64,000 bases of DNA, from assembly GCF_032884065.1 (NCBI RefSeq), contig NC_088875.1, positions 45,183,291-45,247,290 on the forward strand. The letters are read 5' to 3'. How positions within the stretch are numbered: the first letter of the stretch is position 1; the number at the start of each line of letters is the position of its first letter. Below are positions 51,836-64,000 of this stretch, piece by piece. The DNA is from Artemia franciscana. Taxonomy: Eukaryota; Arthropoda; Branchiopoda; Anostraca; Artemiidae. Below the pieces are notes generated by a model. That model worked only from the letters and a program-made list of their open reading frames with translations, had not been told where the DNA came from and searched no databases. The translations under genes were made by a program, and so were the position numbers.

Positions 51836-52251
51836 ACTGAGTTACCTTCTTAGTAGGGGCCTCCCCCAGGCCACTCAGCGCGTCCCAAAGTGGCGGATAG
51901 GGGAACGTCCTAAAGGTATGTAGGATACCTCCATGGAGATGGGAGGTGCGATTAAAAGGGAACCAGTTTCTGGGGGCCTAGAAATATAACTGGAACACCC
52001 TCACCCAGGGGACATAAATAAAGGTGGAGGAGGAGGACGGTCCATCTGATGTGCATTGGGCAGGGCCCACCGGCGTGTGGACACGTCCCGTCATTCACAA
52101 TCCACTCCCCCAGCAATGAGTAAATTTTTGGTGATGCAGGATTCCATAAGGGCACGTTATCCGTAAGAGATATAGTCGGCCCCTACTAGGGACAGAGAAG
52201 AGCGGCTTACCGCTATCCTGATGTCAGCCAAGAAACCCCCTTTTCACTTTT

Positions 52252-54780
52252 ATGATGACTATGAGCAAACAAATTATTGTAAGAGCCAGTGCTACCGCAT
52301 CCGGGGAAACCGACGATGCTACTGCGTCCGGGGAAACCGACGATGCTACCGTGTCCGGGGCAACCGACGATACGACGACCGCAAATCACACAAATACCTC
52401 AACTTTGACAACTCCACCCTTGGAGGCCATTATATCACCTAAATCGACTTTATCAATTGGTACCCTCAACATCAGAGGACTTGCAAAACAAGGAAAAAAG
52501 GAACCCCTCCAGAGAGAGATAAATCGTTACAAGCGGGACGTAGTCGGCCTATCCGAAACCAACCTCCCAGTCACCGGCGAAGAAAAACTTGATGATGCTA
52601 CTCTTATACAATCAGGACGCACTGATGAGAAACACCGGCAGGGAGTTGGCTTTTCATTCTCCAGGAATTTGCCGAGATAGTGATCTTGTTATCACTATCA
52701 CATTCTTCAAACACAGAGCCCGACGTAAAACAACCTGACCTCCCCAGATGGAAGAACTCAGAATCTACTAGATTATGTCTTCGTATCTAGACGCCAGAAA
52801 TCTTCCACTACAAACACGGTCACTTTGGTAGGCGGCGTCTAAACTACGTCTAAAAGCCGACGCAAAATTCTCCAAACCCCCCCCCCCCACAGATTCCGAG
52901 TACACCTCTTAAAAGACTTACCTATCTGACAAAAATCCACAGCTACTGTTTCTGAAAGAATTTCTGAACTCCTCTCTACATTACAGCTAACTCTATAAAA
53001 GGATGGCATCGACAACCTTGTGAAAGTAGTTCGCAGGTTATACGCGATGTCGGCCAGTCAACCCTGGGAGTCCAAAAGGCGGACCAAAAACCTTGGATCA
53101 CGGATAAAATAACCTCACTATGCGAATAAAAACGCAACCACACTAACAAACTAGGTAGAGAAAGTCGGGATATGTACAAACGATTGAAACGTGTGGCAGA
53201 GAAAGCCACTCACCGTGCTCACCGCCCCTATATAACAATTTGAGCAATGCAAAATGGCATTCAAGAAAGGTGACACTCACTTCATGTACATGCGAGTGAA
53301 GGAACTAACCAAAAAAGGGACTGAAAGCCTGTACCGTCTTCGACGAAGATGACAACTAGATCCAAACTAGAGACAGGATCCGAACCAGATGGAAAGAACG
53401 CTTTGAGTGCAAATTAAACTCAACGATCCTCCCAGACCCATCGCCACTTAATAGCCTCCCGTAATCGCTGCAGACCCATGCAAACCCTCACTTCGTTCTG
53501 AGATAGAATCGGCTATCAAGGGTTTAAGGACAAACAAAGCTGCAGGCACAGATGGAATCAAACCTGAGTTAATAAAAGTAAATTGCGACCCACTTGTTGA
53601 CCTATACGAAAGAATTGCTACTGTTGCTTGTGAAGAAGGTCACTTCCCCTCCTCATGGCGTAAAACCACGATAGTTCCACTGTATAAGAAATGCTCGAAA
53701 GCAATCTGTGATAACTACCGGCCTACAAACCTTACGAGCCACACCGGTAAAATAGTCACTGGAGTAACGCTAGAGCGTATAAGAGCTATAGCTTCAACTG
53801 TCATTCCAGAATATCAGGCCGGTTTCCGCCCAAACAGGTTATTAATTGATCGGATATTTACAGTCCATCATATTTTGAGAAAATATCTTGAACTTGAACG
53901 TAGTATATTCCACCTTTTCATTGACTTTAAACAGGCTTTCGACCTCATATGAAGAGAAAGTCTGTGACATATTCTTCTCCACTTTGGTATACCACAAAAC
54001 ATAGTATCATTGATCAGAGATATGTATTCAGAGTTCAGAAGCCGTGTCATGACGTAAGAGAGCCTTTCCGATAGCTTTGAAACATTGACTGGTGTGCTTA
54101 AGGGTCGCTTGATTTCACCGGAACTTTAGCCTGTTCCTTAGAGGTGTCCTATCACTCCTTGACAACTCGTCAAGTGTCCTAATTGGAGGAATATTGACTG
54201 ATAAAAGAGATTATGCAGACGACATAGACCAAAAAAAATTAGCACCTTGGGGATCATCAGTCCTAGGCCAGCAACACCCAAACAACCATGACCATGGAAT
54301 GACCATCAATTCCTCAAAGATGAAAGACATGCTCTGTTCTAAAAATCCAGAAAACAAAGAAAGATTAATACTCCAGCTTGGTGGTGAAAACATAGAATGG
54401 GTCGAAGATTTCACTTACCTTGGTTGCCTTATAACGTCTGACGACAACCACTAAAAAGATATTAAGAGGCGCCTGGTGCTTGCCAACTCCAGATTTAAAG
54501 CCTTAATGCCAATCTGGAGCAAAAAGAATTAGTCGACGCTGCTAAAAACAAGACTCTTCAAAATACTGGTTATCCCCATTGCCATTTAGGCTTGTGAATC
54601 TTGGACCCTCAAACCAGATAACCAAAGTCACCAAGCCGCATTCGAAACAAAGTCACTTCGCCGTATTGCGGGCATTATGTACCTGGACAGGATCTCTAAT
54701 ATCAGTCTGTTTGAAATCTTCAAGATCAGACACACCATACTTGACAAAATAAACTGCAACAACTTAGGTGACTAAGCCCC
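52252..54780 (+). pseudogene. RTE-like endonuclease/reverse transcriptase pseudogene
   Basis: The N-terminus has three 24-27 bp tandem units (52300-52380) encoding TASGETDDA-like repeats. The endonuclease start follows: IGTLNIRGLAKQGKK and RDVVGLSETN. A large internal deletion after about codon 140 removes much of the endonuclease; it resumes with FFKHRARRKTT. The RT domain reads GTDGIKPELIK, IVPLYKK, NYRPTNL, LFIDFKQAFDLI and GVLKGRLISP. Later come DYADDI (catalytic box), WVEDFTYLGCLITSD and LRRIAGIMYLDRISN. More than ten stops or frame changes are present. Confidence 0.75.
52300..52380 (+). repeat. Three coding tandem units of ~27 bp
   Basis: Units of the form CGTCCGGGGAAACCGACGAT separated by GCTAC occur three times at the start of the LINE protein. 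The third has GGGGCAACC. They encode Ser-Gly-Glu-Thr-Asp-Asp-like repeats. Confidence 0.85.
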
Positions 54781-55220
54781 ATGCAGCGTATGGAAAATTC
54801 CTATCTTCCAAAAATAGTCTTCCATGGTTGCGTGCATGATTCTCGCCCAGGAGGTCGGCCCTCGAAGAGATAGAATGACAACTCCTCTACAATCAACCTT
54901 CCGCAACTTCTACGCCTGACTGAAGATAGATGCTCATACAGACGCCACATCAACAACATAGTGAGAGAAAAGGCCCTAAAACAACGTTCGAGGATGGATA
55001 GGATTTAAGTCAAGTAAATCAAGGCAAGTCATATATATTAGCCACATGGTAAAGATGAATTCTATAATTGTTTAGTTCATTAACTTGTGCTGGTCATTAA
55101 GTGCTGGTCTATATTAGTCACTAATTTATGAAAACAGTCTTCCTTTTCTCCTTCTCCTTCTTTATTGTAATTTTTTTTTTATGCGTTTGTGCTGTTGCAT
55201 GTTGCATGGGTGATTTCTCT

Positions 55221-55479
<259 letters not shown>

Positions 55480-56148
55480 CACAAACACATAAAAAAAAAA
55501 AAGACAAAAGGAGAAAAGGAAGACTGTTTTCATAAATTAGTGATTACTATAGACCAGTACCTGAATGAGGCCTTAACCCTACTCATCCATACAATCACAT
55601 AGGTCAAACAGCATAGCCATACACAATCAACCATAAAGAATAATCCATGGACAGGCAGTCATGTCGTCAATAAGTATAAGTCGTCATTTACCAAACAATA
55701 GAACAAATAATAAAGACAAATAATTCAGAGGCAACAACCCAAAACAAGGGCTCATCAGGAGAATACACTTGCCTATAGGATTCGCCACTTTAAATTCTCT
55801 ACCCAGCCAAGTGTTGTGGCTACCACAGAATATCCATGGCATCCCCGTGTCAGGTATCACCCCCAAAATACATGCCTATGAAAAAAAAACCAGCAAATGT
55901 AAAACAACCAAGTAACACCAAAACAAGCTTATCCTGTTAATATATCCCTGTTTTAGCAACAATAGGTAAACTAAATATGATAAATTTTACCAAATCACAA
56001 ATATTAACACATTGCAAAAAAAAATTGAATGAACTAAACAATTATAGAATTCATCTTTACTATGTGGCTATTTTTTAAAAAATCCGCTCTATTCGAAACA
56101 CAATTCAAAATAAATCGCGCTGCATCATCATTTGTCGAACCTCCGAAA

Positions 56149-57364
56149 TTAGTTGAAAATTTCTTTAAGTATTTCCAGATAATTCTTTTGATATTCATTT
56201 AAAAGTTCGTTATAACGAAAACTAAATTTTTTAAATTGCCAAATTAATTTATTTGCAGAAAACCTCTTGATATCAATTTTTGGCTTAAGATTTTACATCT
56301 ATTTTTAAAATCAATAAAATTACTACAAATCCTTGCATAACGAAGTAACTGTGAGAAAAACGCCGAATACGTGATATTTGAGTGTATATTACTTTCAGGA
56401 AATTGGAAACTAATCACTTCAAAATCAAAATCATCCGTTTTATTATACATTTTAAAACTTAATTTATTATTATCACAAATATTAATATTTAAATCTAAGA
56501 AATGATCTTCATGACCAGCGCCATGACTAGATTCAAGAGTAAGCTCTGATGGATAAATATTTTTAGAAATATCAATGAAATCCTTACAATTTAAGACCAA
56601 AATATCATCTAAATATCTTTTAGTATTTGATAAAACATGTTTTAAATTATTTGGATTATTCTTATCCATCACATATTTATATTCTAGTTGACTTAAAAAC
56701 AAGTTAGCTATAAATGGGCTGGCATTCCCCCCCCCCATGGGAATTCCCACGATTTGCTTGTACAAATCACAACCAAATCTTATATAAGTATTGTATAAAA
56801 CAAATTCTAATAACTCAAAAATCATATCCAAGCTGTAACATCTCAAGTTAATTGTGGCATTAAAGCAATTTGTCCATATAGCTTTTTTATTATAAATGTC
56901 TATTTTAAAGAACCTTTTACTAGATAAGATGAAAGATTTCTTGATAACAGTTTTTAAATTATCTAACACTACATTAAGTGATAAATTAGTATACATTGTC
57001 GCAAAATCGAAAGACTCAATTCTTTTAGCTAAAACCATTGTTAAAGAATCTATCACCTGCAGTGAATTATTAACACTCCAATATGGATTAAAATTCGAAA
57101 ACTTTTTAATACTAGAACAATGGGTTTTAAGTTTATTTACAATTTCCTTTAAAATTAAAGAGAGGTCAGTAGCAGCAATGCGGGTTGGACATTTGGCTGC
57201 TCCAGCAATAAACCGTGGTTTAGGGGGATTCTTATGAAATTTTACAGTTCAATATAGGAAAGGGAACTTTTTATCATTGTCATTTATTTTAATATTAAAT
57301 TTTTTTAAAAGTATTTCTTCAGTCTTTTCAATTAAATTCTCATCCTCTAAATTTACCTTTTCGT
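56149..57364 (-). pseudogene. Penelope-like reverse transcriptase, one stop and one frameshift
   Basis: The - strand reads KVNLEDENLIEKTEEILLKK, FPFLY, then a TGA (57255-57257 area) where Trp is expected. It continues TVKFHKNPPKPRFIAGAAKC, FDFATMYTNL (motif A), GIPMGGGNASPFIANLFL (motif B), KRYLDDIL (catalytic box YLDD), EDHFLDLNI, LRYARICSNFIDF and LISRGFLQ. After a small frame slip the C-terminus reads KLIWQFKKFSFRYNELLNEY to a stop at 56149-56151. The GIPMG...A..FL and YLDD style is that of Penelope-like RTs of marine invertebrates. No GIY-YIG endonuclease is seen C-terminally, so it is either N-terminal and lost or absent. It is remarkably well preserved. Confidence 0.7.
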
Positions 57365-57382
57365 AACACTAAATATGATTAC

Positions 57383-57639
57383 CTTTTCAGTAATTTTTCT
57401 CAGTATTTCTTTATCTGTACTCCTCGGTCCAAGAGATTCTTTCAAATAAAGATGTTTAACAGGAGATTCAGGATTCCCAGATAACATCAGCTTTGGGACG
57501 GCTTCTCTGAAAGCCACATCAGCGAAACGGCACACTTCTTTCAACTTAAGAAGTACTGAAGTATCTTCCGCTAGTATCCGCACAGCTTCCATTGTTCCAA
57601 CAGCTATTGGTGGAGGTAGAGATGCAGAGAAACAATAGC
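57383..57639 (-). CDS. SPTLC1: Serine palmitoyltransferase subunit 1, penultimate exon
   Basis: The - strand exon runs from an ATATTTCAG| acceptor (AG at 57641-57640) to a GAAAAG|GTAATC donor (GT at 57382-57381). Two bases complete a Gly codon, then it encodes YCFSASLPPPIAVGTMEAVR, a highly conserved stretch of alpha-oxoamine synthases after the cofactor-lysine position. KHLYLKESLGPRSTDKEI and LRKITEK follow. It is 257 nt and ends in phase 0. The ATG at 57590-57592 is internal. The acceptor lies only 58 bp from a 188 bp (TA)n tract, and the donor lies about 18 bp from the Penelope-like insertion. Earlier exons were not found up to the window end. Confidence 0.88.
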
Positions 57640-57695
57640 CTGAAATATATCATGAAATATCTATATGTATTAGATGAAAATTAGGGTTTATTATA

Positions 57696-58280
<585 letters not shown>

Positions 58281-58540
58281 TTTTTTTAAATGAAAGTAAG
58301 GAGCAACATTAAAACTTAAAAGGAACAGAAATTACTCCGTATATGAAATAGGCTTTTCTTTCTCAACGCCCCGCTCTTTACGCTAAAGTTTGACTCTTTC
58401 TCTTACCTCTACTTTTTAAAACAGTAAGAAACTTTAGCGTAAAGAGCGCGGCGTTGAGAAAGAAAAGCCTCTTTCATATACGGAGTAATTTCTGTTCCTT
58501 TTAAGTTTTAATGTTGCTCCTTACTTTCATTTAAAAAAAC
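58281..58540. repeat. Long palindrome in copy D
   Basis: The arms GTAAGGAGCAACATTAAAAC (58296) and the complement ending at about 58525 are about 105 bp each and near perfect. The loop is about 45 bp. It corresponds to 1036-1286 in copy A, but the sequence of the inner arm differs (CAACGCCCCGCTCTTTACGC). Both arms differ from copy A in the same way, as expected if the arms are kept alike. Confidence 0.9.
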
Positions 58541-59458
58541 TTTCAATTGAAGTTTTTCAATTAATGCATGTTTTGATCTTGGCTCTCGGCACATAATAAT
58601 TAAAACAAAATTTGCATATTAATTAATTGCAATTATCGGGAGACTTTGAGAAAAAAGGAGTGAAGGAGGAGGCCCAGTTCCCCTCCAATTTTTTATTACA
58701 TAAAAAGGCAAGTAGAACTTTTAATTTTTTACAAACGTTTTCATTGGTAAAAATTATACGTAACTTACAAATTAACTTACGTAACGAACTTCTATATTCG
58801 TATGCTTTATTGCGTATATGAGGGGGTTCAACCCTCGTTGATACCTCGGTCTTTACACTAAAGCTTAAATGTCCCAATTCCTTAAGAATCCCGTAGAATA
58901 AATAGTAGGAATTACTAAAAATACTTTTGCGTAAAGAGTGAGTTATAACGAGGAGGTAAACCCCTCATATACGTAATAATTTTTGTTCGTTTTGAGTTTT
59001 AATGCTGTTCCTTACTTTCAGTAGAAAAAAGTTTTCATATTTATTTTTTTATTGTTTGTTCAAATAATGCAAGAAAAACCCGCGGCCCTTCATCCAAATT
59101 CTCTTCCCCCATGATAAGTTCCTCCATGGAAATAAAATTCCACATTTTTGTAGATAGGAGCTTGAAACTTCTACAATAAGGTTCTCTCATACGCTGAATC
59201 TGATGGTGTGATTTTCGAGATTTAAGATTGTATGACTTTTAGGGGGTGTTTCCCCCTATTTTCTAAAATGAGGCAAATTTTCTCAGGCTCGTAACTTTCG
59301 ATGGGTATAACTGATCTTGATGAATCTTATATATTTAAAATCAGCATTAAAATGCCATTCTTTTGATGTAACTATTAATATCAAAATTCCATTTTTTAGA
59401 GTTTCGGTTACTATTGAGCCGGGTCAATCTTTACTACAGTTCGTTACCACGAACTCTT
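58281..59458 (+). mobile_element. Foldback-family element, copy D
   Basis: It starts with the long palindrome described separately and continues with CAAGTAGAACTTTTAATTTT and GGAAATAAAATTCCACATTT. It ends with TACTATTGAGCCGGGTCAAT and CAGTTCGTTACCACGAACT. Compared with copy A it lacks about 450 bp between 59100 and 59150, where two internal modules are joined. Confidence 0.75.
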
Positions 59459-59805
59459 TGATATGGTTATGGGTTTTCTTTCTTTCACAAATGCTTAAGA
59501 AGTAATGTGATTGACTGAACAAATTCGTCATAGAGGCTAGCCGATGAAAGTAATGCACGCATGCAATTATAGGAAAGTCTACAGGATATCACAATGAAAA
59601 TTGTACGGGAGGAAAGAGCAAAAACAAGATGACCTTGCATCAGTAAAAATTTATTGAGTCCAACAAGAGAAAAGCAGGAAAGAGAGAGAAATTTTTATTT
59701 GCGCAAATAACCGTAACTCAATGGCTAATTTTATGCTGTAAAACAAAACATTATTATACACCATTATATAAATGTTACTTACAGGAAAAAAGTGACTTAC
59801 TTACG

Positions 59806-60380
59806 TTGTATAAATTTGTACTTTACTGAAAAAAAATATAAATGAATATGCGTTGTCAGTTTAATATATTTATGCTAGTATTTATTCCTTAAAATGCTAA
59901 TAATATTTGATCTATTATAGTTATAAAATCGAAAACATTAAAAATTTTCTTTCAGTAAAGTGCAAATTATGTTCCGGCCTTGGGAAGGCATAGGGGTTTA
60001 GAGCCCTACTCATGTTAAGTTTTGCTCGTTTTGGGTTTGACTCGGTTATTTATTGTAATTTCTCTTCGTTTTGGGTTTTATTATTTACATTGCATAAATT
60101 TGCACTTTACTGAAAAAAATATAAATAAATGTGGATTGTAGGTTTAATATATATATGCTAGTATTTATTCCTTAAAATGTTAATAATATTTGATCTATTA
60201 AAGTTATAAAATATAAAACATTAAAAAAAAAATTCAGTACAGTGCGAATTATTTTCTGGCCTTGGAAAGGCATAGAGGTTCAGAGCCCTACTCATGTTGA
60301 TTTCTGCTCGTTTTGAGTTATTTATTGTAATTTCTCTTCGTTTTGGGTTTCATTTATTTATCGAAGCGGATTTGTGGTAG
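59806..60380. repeat. Tandem duplication, period ~283 bp
   Basis: The phrase GCTAGTATTTATTCCTTAAA occurs at 59874 and 60157. Units continue through GGCCTTGGRAAGGCATAGRG and TAATTTCTCTTCGTTTTGGG. Divergence is moderate. Confidence 0.8.
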
Positions 60381-60929
60381 TTATGCGCTTGGTAGATTAT
60401 TTGATCCTATTTTTGCTCATTTTTGTTTTAATGGAATTCTTTACTTTTCTTAGAAAAACTTATTTTGTAGAAAGTCTTTTAATTAATTACGGTTCGTTTT
60501 ATGTTGACATAGTCTTTTTCAAGAAAAAAATAATAATGGTTTAAATCTTTTCAATATGTTTTAAGAATTTATACTTTGGCCAGATTTTTATATGCTGGAG
60601 AAACTTTTTCGGCAATTTTTAACAACATACACCCTTTTAAAAATCTGAACAAAATAGTAGTGTTTAATTTAGTTTTATACCTCCTCTAGTTGACCTGAAA
60701 AATAAAACTTAATACCATTCGTAAAAAGTTCTATCCATAATTTTGAATACTTGGAAACACTTAAACTCTTTTGTTTAGTTAAATTTTAAGAGCAGAAGTA
60801 GTAATAGGAGTAGTCCCGAAAATTGGAACTAATAGCCTCAGTTGTTCTTAGGACACTGCTGATATTCCTTATTGGGAACCAGCATACATACAGTTCGTTT
60901 TGATTTAATCTTAAGGCAACAAGTTTTAA
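60381..60929. other. Non-coding stretch, nothing recognised
   Basis: AT-rich DNA without a supported gene. A 73-codon - strand open frame at 60786-61007 has no motif. Confidence 0.4.
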
Positions 60930-61210
60930 ACACAATGGAGAAATTGCATAACTATAAGGGGTTAATCTTTGCAATAGCCCAAGAGATATAGTTACAACAC
61001 CGTTCAACTATGCTGGACAAAATGGCTGTCTTAATATTTTGATTGGAAGTATTTGGAAAATAATAAGCAAAAAAGGAGGGCTGATTGCCCTTCAATCACT
61101 TTTGACTCTTAAAAACGGTACTAAAACTTTGAATTTTAAATCAAATTAGCTCTTTTAAAATATCAATGACGTAACTAGCTCTGATAGAGACGCGATGCCG
61201 ATGATATTAC
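60930..61210 (+). mobile_element. Foldback-family fragment, copy F (old)
   Basis: A diverged block with CAACTATGCTGGACAAAATG, CCCTTCAATCACTTTTGACT and GACGCGATG follows the module order found at 2080-2280 in copy A. No ends are visible. Confidence 0.5.
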
Positions 61211-61439
61211 TTATATGCCCTTTTAAAACTTATATCCGCAGTTGTCTCGTTTAATTGAATCTCCCCCTAAACATTTCAACTTAATGTCCATAGTGTCATT
61301 AGTCACAGTAACCGTATAGTATTAAAAGCATACACATAGTGCCTTCTGACTAGTACAAAATCCGTCACAACTTACACTGAAAGGTTTAACTTAATAACAT
61401 AAGCCATAATTATGATATTGCTTTGTCTCCCTTTACCAT

Positions 61440-62910
61440 CTAGTAGTGTCTAAGGTTAATTTAAAGCTGAAATTTCGGAAGGGTAACTCCCTCCCGGAAA
61501 GTTATGATGTTGGTAGACTTCAGGATGAAAATTTGAGAAAACTTGAGAGTTTAAAATTTGACAATGTGGAAGATGGATGGAATAATTTCAGAAAAACAAT
61601 TTGTGAAGTTGCTGATGGTGTCCTAGGGAAGAGTGCTAAGACTGCAACTAGGAATATTAGTGAAAAAGCTTTAGGTTTAATAGAGAGTAGAGGGGGTTTG
61701 TATAAGAATTATCTGAGTGACAGGTCGTATGAAAACAAAAGGAATGTAAAGAAAGTGGAGAAAGCATTAAAATATGAACTAAGGAGATGTGAAGTGGAGG
61801 CGATGGATGAAATTGCTGAGGATCTGGAAGATGCGGCTAGACGGCATAATAGTAAAATATTATACTGGCGTGGTAATAAATTGAAAGAGAGTAGCCAATC
61901 CGGACTAGTCCCAGTTAAAGATAGAAATGGGACCACAATTAGTGATAAGGAAAAAGTTAAAGAAAGATGGGTGGAACATTTTGAGAATGTGCTAAACCGA
62001 GATACAGTTGCAGGAAAAGATATAGATGAAAATGAAAAAGTTTGTGATACCTTGGATGTGAAGGAAGATTTGTTTAGTGAGGAAGAATTAGCGACAGTAC
62101 TAAAAGGATTAAAAAATAATAAGGCCCTGGGTGCTGATAGTATGATTAATCAGTTTCTTAAATATGGTGGCTCTAAGGTTAGGAATAAGCTACTGAAGAT
62201 TATGAACATAATTTTTGAAAAAGGGAAAGTACCCAATGATTTTAGGAAAACCTTAATTAAACCACTGTACAAGAAAGGTGACAAGAGTGGGTGACGTAAT
62301 TATCGAGGCATTAGTCTGGTCTCTGTAGGTAGCAAATTACTGAGTAATATGATACTTTTTAGACCGAGACATGCTGTAGACAAAGTTTTAAGGGAAGAAC
62401 AATGCGGTTTTAGAAAAGGTAGAGGATGTGTCGACCATGTTTTCACTCTTAGGTTAATAATTGAGAAGTCCCTTCGTTGTCAAACACCTTTGGTCCTCAG
62501 TTTTATCGATTATGAGCAAGCTTTCGATTCTGTTGATAGAACAGCGTTAACAAAGGTCTTGTCGTTATATGGTATACCTGAAAAATACATTAAAGTGATT
62601 TGCGCTATGTACGAGAATAATACTGCTGCCGTTAAGGTAGGAAATGAGGTTAGCAACTGGTTTTATATTAAATCAGGAGTTAAGCAGGGTTGTGTTCTAT
62701 CCCCCTTTATATGGATCATTTTGATGGACTTCGTCTTAAGGAGCACAGGAAAGGCAATTGGAGACCATGGAATCAAATGGGGAGGAAGAACGCTCCTGGA
62801 CTTAGATTATGCTGATGATTTAAGCATATTATAATGAAAGTGTGAGCAAAATGAATGAATTTTTAGAGGTTTTACGAGTTCAGGGTGCTAAAATAGGCTT
62901 GAAAATCAAA
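61440..62910 (+). pseudogene. RTE-like LINE, 5'-truncated, cut by a foldback element
   Basis: A well-kept + strand frame begins in the linker before the RT domain (no endonuclease) and reads NISEKALGLIESRGGLYKNY, FSEEELATVLKGLKNNKALG, IKPLYKKGDKSG, then a TGA at 62292-62294. After it come RNYRGISLVSVGSKLLSNMI, LREEQCGFRKGRGCVDHVF, LSFIDYEQAFDSVDR (motif A), SGVKQGCVLSPFIWII (motif B) and LDLDYADDLSIL (catalytic YADD). A two-base loss at about 62832 shifts the frame; the text resumes as NESVSKMNEFLEVLRVQGAK and then stops abruptly at 62910. The foldback element (copy E) begins there. Only one stop and one frameshift separate it from an open frame, so it is fairly young. Confidence 0.85.
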
Positions 62911-64000
62911 CAGTTCGTGGTAACGAACTGTAGTAAGGAGCGACCCGGCTCAATAGTAATCAAAACTCTAAAAAATTGAATTTTGATATCAATAGCTACA
63001 TCAAAAGAATCGCATTTTAATGCTGATTTTAAATATATAAGTTTCATCAAGTTTAGTCTTACCCATCAAAAGTTACGAGCCTGAGAAAATTTGCCTTATT
63101 TAGGAAAATAGGGGGAAACACCCCCTAAAAGTCTTAGGATCTTAACGAAAATGACACCATCAGATTCAGCGTATCAGAGAACCCTACTGTAGAAGTTTCA
63201 AGCTCCTATCTACAAAAATGTGGAATTTTGTATTTTTTGCCAGAAGACAAATCACGGGTGCGTGTTTATTTGTTTGTTTTTTTTGTTTGTTTTTTTCCCC
63301 AGGGGTCATCGTATCGACCAAGTGGTCCTAGAATGTCACAAGAGGGCTCATTCTAACGGAAATGAAAAGTTCTAGTGCCCTTTTTAAGTGACCAAAAAAA
63401 TTGGAGGGCATCTAGGCCCCCTCCCACGCTCATTTTTTTCCCAAAGTCAACGGATCAAAATTTTGAGATAGCCATTTTGTTCAGCATAGTTGAAAACCAT
63501 AATAACTATGTCTTTGGTGATGACTTACTCCCCCACAATCCCTGGGGGAGGGGCTGCAAGTTACAAACTTTGACCAGTGTTTACATATAGTAATGGTTAT
63601 TGGGAAGTGTACAGACGTTTTCAGGGAGATTTTATTTTGTTTGGGGGTGGGGCTGAGGAGAGGGGGCTATGTTGGAGGATCTTTCCTTGGAGGAATCTGT
63701 CATGGGGGAAGAAAAATTCAATGAAAAGGGCGCAGGATTCTCTAGCATTACTATAAGAAAACAATGAAAAATAAACATGAAAACATTTTTTCAAATGAAA
63801 GGAAGAAGTAGCATTGAAACTTAAAACGAACAGAGTTTATTACGCATATGAGTGGTTCTAAAAATACTTTAGCATAAAGAGCGAGGTATTTAGGAGGAGA
63901 TAAATACTTTGCTCTTTATGCTAAAGTATTTTTAGTAATTTCAACTATTTATTCTACGGCCTTTCTGATTCAGGGGTCATTCTTAAAGATTTGGGACAAA
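62911..64000 (-). mobile_element. Foldback-family element, copy E, inverted and cut by the window end
   Basis: It starts with CAGTTCGTGGTAACGAACTG, an exact 8 bp palindromic terminus (CAGTTCGT...ACGAACTG), then TAGTAAGGAGCGACCCGGCT. It then follows copy A in reverse order and closely, including the short palindrome at 63857-63934. It interrupts the RTE-like reading frame. Confidence 0.85.
63857..63934. repeat. Short palindrome in copy E
   Basis: Same module as 1733-1810, with arms CTAAAAATACTTTAGCATAA and complement. One arm has a single change (TACTTTGCTC). Confidence 0.85.

Larger units (their letters stand above)
51836..55030 (+). mobile_element. Near full-length RTE-like LINE in the SPTLC1 intron
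   Basis: A 3.2 kb element antisense to SPTLC1. It starts with a GC-richer leader (51836-52250) unlike the AT-rich surroundings, followed by endonuclease and reverse transcriptase remnants in order. It ends near 55030 in an AT-rich tail. The size and single-ORF layout (endonuclease then RT) fit the RTE clade. Confidence 0.65.

Overview
This window reads as nuclear DNA of a repeat-rich, AT-rich invertebrate, most likely an arthropod. It has spliced exons with GT/AG borders, metazoan gene families (a class A peptide GPCR, an S1A serine protease and serine palmitoyltransferase subunit 1) and an arthropod-type load of retroelements, foldback elements and very long dinucleotide arrays. A brine-shrimp-like crustacean would fit, but that is an impression and cannot be proven here. 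There is no sign of prokaryotic gene organisation.

Host genes are sparse. (1) Two exons of a peptide GPCR lie on the + strand at 6630-6778 and 11907-12302. They join in frame across a 5.1 kb intron, about 91% of which is one nearly pure (GT)n tract of 4.67 kb. (2) A serine-protease exon lies on the - strand at 18114-18388. A possible signal-peptide exon on the same strand is at 32308-32358. (3) The last exon of a gene of unknown function lies on the - strand at 35630-36572; its 3' end has been copied in tandem just downstream. (4) The last two exons of SPTLC1 lie on the - strand at 57383-57639 and 49148-49315. Their 8.07 kb intron holds an RTE-like LINE, a Penelope-like element and other repeats.

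The rest is mobile and repeat DNA. 1-6.2 kb: a direct pair of 1 kb repeats, a foldback-family copy and a Polinton-type DNA polymerase B relic. 14.5-22.8 kb: a very large inverted-repeat structure whose arms carry decayed C2H2 zinc-finger arrays and whose centre holds the protease exon. 23.8-29.9 kb: a second large inverted-repeat structure around a higher-order minisatellite; both structures share the terminus AGTAGTAT. 39.5-44.8 kb: a CR1/Jockey-like LINE interrupted by a pogo-like DNA transposon and a mariner-type MITE. 45.3-47.0 kb: nested palindromes. 51.8-57.4 kb: the RTE-like LINE and the Penelope-like element. 61.4-64.0 kb: another RTE-like LINE broken by a copy of a foldback family. 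That family occurs five or six times in the window (about 1.0, 33.1, 49.6, 58.3, 60.9 and 62.9 kb).

Splice borders, motifs, inverted and direct repeats, and frame breaks were read directly from the sequence. Family names rest on remembered motifs and were not checked by any search. Boundaries of diverged repeats are approximate.
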